NCBI RefSeq assembly: GCF_900099705.1
Contig: NZ_LT629695.1
Coordinates: 62,001 to 126,000, forward strand
Reading direction: 5' to 3'
Source: Agrococcus jejuensis
Lineage (GTDB): Bacteria > Actinomycetota > Actinomycetes > Actinomycetales > Microbacteriaceae
Length of the DNA stretch: 64,000 nucleotides
The position numbers and the translations under genes were made by a program. Of the stretch, positions 59,104 to 64,000 are shown piece by piece. Position 1 is the stretch's first letter. Each line of letters begins with the position of its first letter. The notes beneath the pieces are model-generated. The model did no database searches and was not told where the DNA came from. It saw only the letters and a list, made by a program, of their open reading frames with translations.

Positions 59104-60479
59104 CGGACGAATCCCGAGAACAGCACGGCGCCGACGATCGGCACGACGAGCGCCTCCACGAGCAGGCCCACGCCGATCGCGACGGCCAGCAGCTTGCCCT
59201 TCGCGAGCGGGATGCTGCCCATCGTCTCGCCCGTGCGCCCGTTGACGGCCACGTAGTGGACCATGCCCTGGCCGCCCTCGACGTGGTGGTACGAGTACAG
59301 CCACACCGGCAGGTACATCGCGACCCAGCGCGTGCCGTGCACGTCGAGCGCCTCGGTCTCCCACCGCACGCCGCGGTCGAAGGCGCTCAGCGTGCCGCGC
59401 ACCTGCGTGCGGCCGATGGACATGAGCTGGTCCTCGAGCCGCGGATGCATCGCCCGCACGTCCTGGTCGCGACGCTCCGACGTGAAGCCCGCGAGATATG
59501 CGGCGTTCCAGTCGACGGCGTTCTTCGTGTCGAACGGCAGGATCGAGTTCACGATGTTGTTCGTCGAGCGGTGCACGTCGAGGTTCGAGCGCTCGGCCGA
59601 CGACTCGAACGTGAGGTCGTCGACGGTGAAGTCGACCGCTCGCCGCACGCGCACGACGTCGGCGTCGTAGTACGTGCGCCGGTTGTTCTTCGTGCCGCGC
59701 GTGTAGCGGCGCGTCTCGACCTCGCCGAGCCCCTCGAGCCGCGTCGACGCGTGCGCGTCGACCACCATGTACGGCAGGTAGACGCCGACGACGTTCTCGG
59801 GGGCGAACTCCGCCTTGAACTGCGAGTGCGCGAACCCGCGCCGCGCGTCGGCGAACGCGCGGATGCGCGCGACGGCCTCCGCGTGCGGCAGCGCGAACGG
59901 CAGCACGGCATCCGGCACGGCGCCGTTCGGGATCTGCCGGTTGACGTCGAGCCGCTGCCTGCACCAGTGGCAGCGCGCGCTCATGGCGTCGTTCGTGTCG
60001 ATGACGACCTCGGCGCCGCAGCCGGCGCACGCGATCGTGAGGATCGTCGAGACGTCGGGCCGGATGTCCTGCGCACCCGACGCGACGAGCGTGCCGCGCA
60101 GGTCGCGGATGCCCTCGCCGAGACCCAGGCGCTCCTCGACCCGCTCCTCCGACCACTCGTTGCGGCAGTAGCCGCAGCGCAGCATGCCGCCCTGCATCGC
60201 GAGGCGGATGTCGGTCGAGCCGCACCTCGGGCAGCGGTTGATGCCGTCCTGCAGCCGCTCGTTCTGCGTCTGCGGGCCCTGCGGCGGCAGCGCGAGCTCC
60301 GTCGGCACGTGCGGCGCGGCCGCGGCCGCGGCGGGTGCGGACATGCGCTGCTCCGGATTCGGCGGCGGCAGCGGCTGGCGCGGCACGACGGGCACGGCGC
60401 GCGGATGCGGTGGATGCGGCTGCGGCGCGCCGCCCGAGGGTCCGGGCGGCGGCGCCTGCGGCGGCGGAGGCAGCGTCAT
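59100..60479 (-). CDS. TFIIB-type zinc-ribbon membrane protein
   Basis: A 459-residue protein. A Pro-rich N-terminus (1-60) is followed by two zinc ribbons (C83/C86 with C102/C105, and C151/C154 with C170/C173). A large beta-rich domain of about 250 residues and a C-terminal transmembrane helix (about 435-457) complete it. Actinobacterial homologues are known as TFIIB-type zinc-ribbon proteins of unknown function. The start lacks a clear ribosome site; an internal ATG (residue 46) is an alternative. The stop overlaps the small membrane protein. Confidence 0.85.
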   Translation of the reverse strand: MTLPPPPQAPPPGPSGGAPQPHPPHPRAVPVVPRQPLPPPNPEQRMSAPAAAAAAPHVPTELALPPQGPQTQNERLQDGINRCPRCGSTDIRLAMQGGMLRCGYCRNEWSEERVEERLGLGEGIRDLRGTLVASGAQDIRPDVSTILTIACAGCGAEVVIDTNDAMSARCHWCRQRLDVNRQIPNGAVPDAVLPFALPHAEAVARIRAFADARRGFAHSQFKAEFAPENVVGVYLPYMVVDAHASTRLEGLGEVETRRYTRGTKNNRRTYYDADVVRVRRAVDFTVDDLTFESSAERSNLDVHRSTNNIVNSILPFDTKNAVDWNAAYLAGFTSERRDQDVRAMHPRLEDQLMSIGRTQVRGTLSAFDRGVRWETEALDVHGTRWVAMYLPVWLYSYHHVEGGQGMVHYVAVNGRTGETMGSIPLAKGKLLAVAIGVGLLVEALVVPIVGAVLFSGFVR

Positions 60480-60510
60480 GCGTGGAGGCTGGGCGTCGGA
60501 GGGCTCGGCG

Positions 60511-61707
60511 TCAGAGCCCGAGGGCCTTCGCCTTCGCCGCCTCGTAGTCCTCGGGCGTGATGAGACCGGCGTCGAGCATGGCCTTCGCGCGCGTCAGCAC
60601 GGCCATGGGGTCCTCGCCGCCGCCCTGCGCCGCCGGCGCGGCGGCCGGTGCCGGCGCCGCCTGCTGCGGCGCCTCCTGCGCGGGCACGGGCTGCTGCAGC
60701 CCGCCGAGGCCCGTGGCGCCCGCCGCCATGCCCATGCCGAGGATGCCGGTCGTGCCCGACTGCTCGCCCGCCGACTCGAAGCCCTGCGCGACCGACGCCT
60801 GCAGGTTCGAGTTGCCACGCTGGCCCGACAGCGCATCCGCACGCTGCACGTTGCGCAGCAGCTCGCGGGTCTGCGCGTCGTACTCGATCGCGACGATCGC
60901 GGTCTTCACGATCGTGATGCCGCGGTCCGACGACCAGCGGTAGCCCTGCTCGACGGCTGCCGAGAGGCTCTGCGCGAAGCCGAGCGAGTCCTGCTGGATG
61001 CGGGTGATGCGGTTCCCCTTCGCGGGGTCGTTCGTGTACATCGAGAACGCGGGCGCCAGCGAGGCCACGACCTCGTTGAAGAGCTGCGCCGCGGCGTCGT
61101 TGTCGATGTCGGCGAAGTCGAACACGACGCCGGGGCGCAGGTACGAGGCCGGCACGAACGACTTCACGAAGAGGATGGGGTCGACGATCTGCAGCGTGTA
61201 CGTGCCGCGCGTCACGGCGCCGACCTGCGCGCCCATGTACGCGTCGTCCCAGTAGATCTCCGACTGGGTGCCGAAGCGGTTGTTCGGCAGCTCCTTGAGG
61301 CTCACGAAGAACGCCTGCTGCTGCGCGGCCGGACGGCCGCCGAACTTGAAGCGCTCCCACGACGTGCGCACGAGAGAGCCGATGAGGTCGTCGCCGGCGA
61401 AGATCGACTGCGACTCCTGCGCGTCGGTGCGCCACTCGTAGCCGCCGGGCATCGAGGCGAAGCCCGTGATGGCGCCCTCCTGCATGAGCAGCAGGCCGTA
61501 GCCCTCGGGCACGACGATGCGCGAGCCGTTCGTGATGATGCCGTCGGAGCCCGACGTGTTCGAGCCGCGGCCCGCGTTCTGGCCGCGCGGCACGGCGGCG
61601 AAGAGCGCCGCGGTGGGGCTGAGGCCCTCGGGGACGGTGTAGAAGTCCTTCCACTGGTCGGCGAGCACGCCGCCCGCCGCGTCCAGCGCTGCCCTGAAGA
61701 GGCCCAT
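60511..61707 (-). CDS. SPFH/Band-7 domain protein with C-terminal SHOCT
   Basis: A 398-residue protein. Residues about 60-300 form an SPFH/Band-7 domain of the virion-core/YdjI kind (GIITNGSRIVVPEGYGLLLMQ and IQQDSLGFAQSLSAAVEQGY). A Pro/Ala/Gln-rich linker (330-362) and a SHOCT-like C-terminus (AKAMLDAGLITPEDYEAAKAKALGL) follow. No transmembrane helix is seen. It sits upstream of the zinc-ribbon and small membrane genes, suggesting one membrane-microdomain assembly. SD GAGGGAG. Confidence 0.88.
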   Translation of the reverse strand: MGLFRAALDAAGGVLADQWKDFYTVPEGLSPTAALFAAVPRGQNAGRGSNTSGSDGIITNGSRIVVPEGYGLLLMQEGAITGFASMPGGYEWRTDAQESQSIFAGDDLIGSLVRTSWERFKFGGRPAAQQQAFFVSLKELPNNRFGTQSEIYWDDAYMGAQVGAVTRGTYTLQIVDPILFVKSFVPASYLRPGVVFDFADIDNDAAAQLFNEVVASLAPAFSMYTNDPAKGNRITRIQQDSLGFAQSLSAAVEQGYRWSSDRGITIVKTAIVAIEYDAQTRELLRNVQRADALSGQRGNSNLQASVAQGFESAGEQSGTTGILGMGMAAGATGLGGLQQPVPAQEAPQQAAPAPAAAPAAQGGGEDPMAVLTRAKAMLDAGLITPEDYEAAKAKALGL

Positions 61708-61748
61708 GTCGTCTCCCTCGCTCGTGCGCGGCCGTCGCGCACGCCACC

Positions 61749-61754
61749 ACGGTA
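61749..61754 (-). promoter_or_regulatory. Candidate -10 of the SPFH gene cluster
   Basis: TACCGT between the acnA terminator and the SPFH start, with a leader of about 35 nt. Confidence 0.4.
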
Positions 61755-61760
61755 CGACGA

Positions 61761-61797
61761 CGAGACCTCCGCAGGCTGAAAGCCTGCGGAGGTCTCG
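61761..61797 (-). terminator. Strong terminator after acnA
   Basis: A 17-bp perfect stem (61761-61777 with 61781-61797) with a GAA loop, 30 bases after the acnA stop. Confidence 0.85.
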
Positions 61798-61826
61798 ATC
61801 CCATCCGCCTCAGGGCGGGACGACGC

Positions 61827-64000
<2,174 letters not shown>

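Overview
The window is a dense, very GC-rich stretch of core chromosome from a high-GC Gram-positive bacterium. Gene content and order (rpoZ-coaBC-metK-priA-fmt; a pyr operon containing a PH-like membrane protein; aro-efp-nusB; yebC-ruvCAB-yajC-secDF-relA; DUF3000-rnd-fadAB) point to Actinomycetota, most likely family Microbacteriaceae. The genus (Agrococcus or a relative) is a guess. Strong G/C third-position codon bias and frequent GTG starts fit this. No phage, insertion sequence, CRISPR array or rRNA was seen, and no stretch longer than about 250 bases lacks a gene.

Layout. 1-5130, minus strand: rpoZ-coaBC-metK-priA-fmt, translationally coupled, with fmt cut by the window edge. 5212-14531, minus: one pyrimidine operon, pyrR-pyrB-pyrC-(PH-like membrane protein)-carA-carB-pyrF-gmk, every junction overlapping, preceded by a promoter and a leader with two candidate PyrR-binding hairpins. 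Its gmk is fused in frame to a mycobacterial-type integration host factor (mIHF) domain. 14712-24612, minus: alaS-ruvX-mltG-aroE-aroC-aroK-aroB-aroQ-efp-nusB, closed by a 17-bp hairpin terminator. 24691-27111, minus: a small membrane protein, rpsD and rarA. 27218-29852, plus: a membrane-anchored cyclophilin, a DUF349 coiled-coil protein and an AbiEi-like protein. 29839-38851, minus: a two-pass membrane protein, yebC, ruvCAB, yajC-secD-secF and relA. 38904-43374: a lipoprotein (plus), then MFS transporter, thrS and a HIT protein (minus). 43482-44074: tRNA-Gly(GCC), tRNA-Cys(GCA) and tRNA-Val(GAC) on minus, and tRNA-Val(CAC) on plus. 44211-49977: an unknown protein, amtB (minus) with a GlnR-type operator, nhaA, zapE (minus), sseA and a SufE-like protein. 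49974-57962: a hydrolase (minus) divergent from DUF3000-rnd, followed by fadA-fadB-methyltransferase. 57929-64000, minus: acnA (truncated by the window), terminator, SPFH protein, zinc-ribbon protein, small membrane protein and nnrD.

Functionally the window carries complete de novo UMP synthesis up to OMP decarboxylase except dihydroorotate dehydrogenase and orotate phosphoribosyltransferase, five shikimate-pathway enzymes, Holliday-junction processing, Sec accessory translocation, the stringent-response enzyme, ammonium uptake and beta-oxidation. Several genes have a TANNNT -10 element exactly 6-7 nt before the start codon, indicating leaderless mRNAs. One divergent pair (hydrolase/DUF3000) has two overlapping, oppositely oriented -10 elements in a 22-bp gap.
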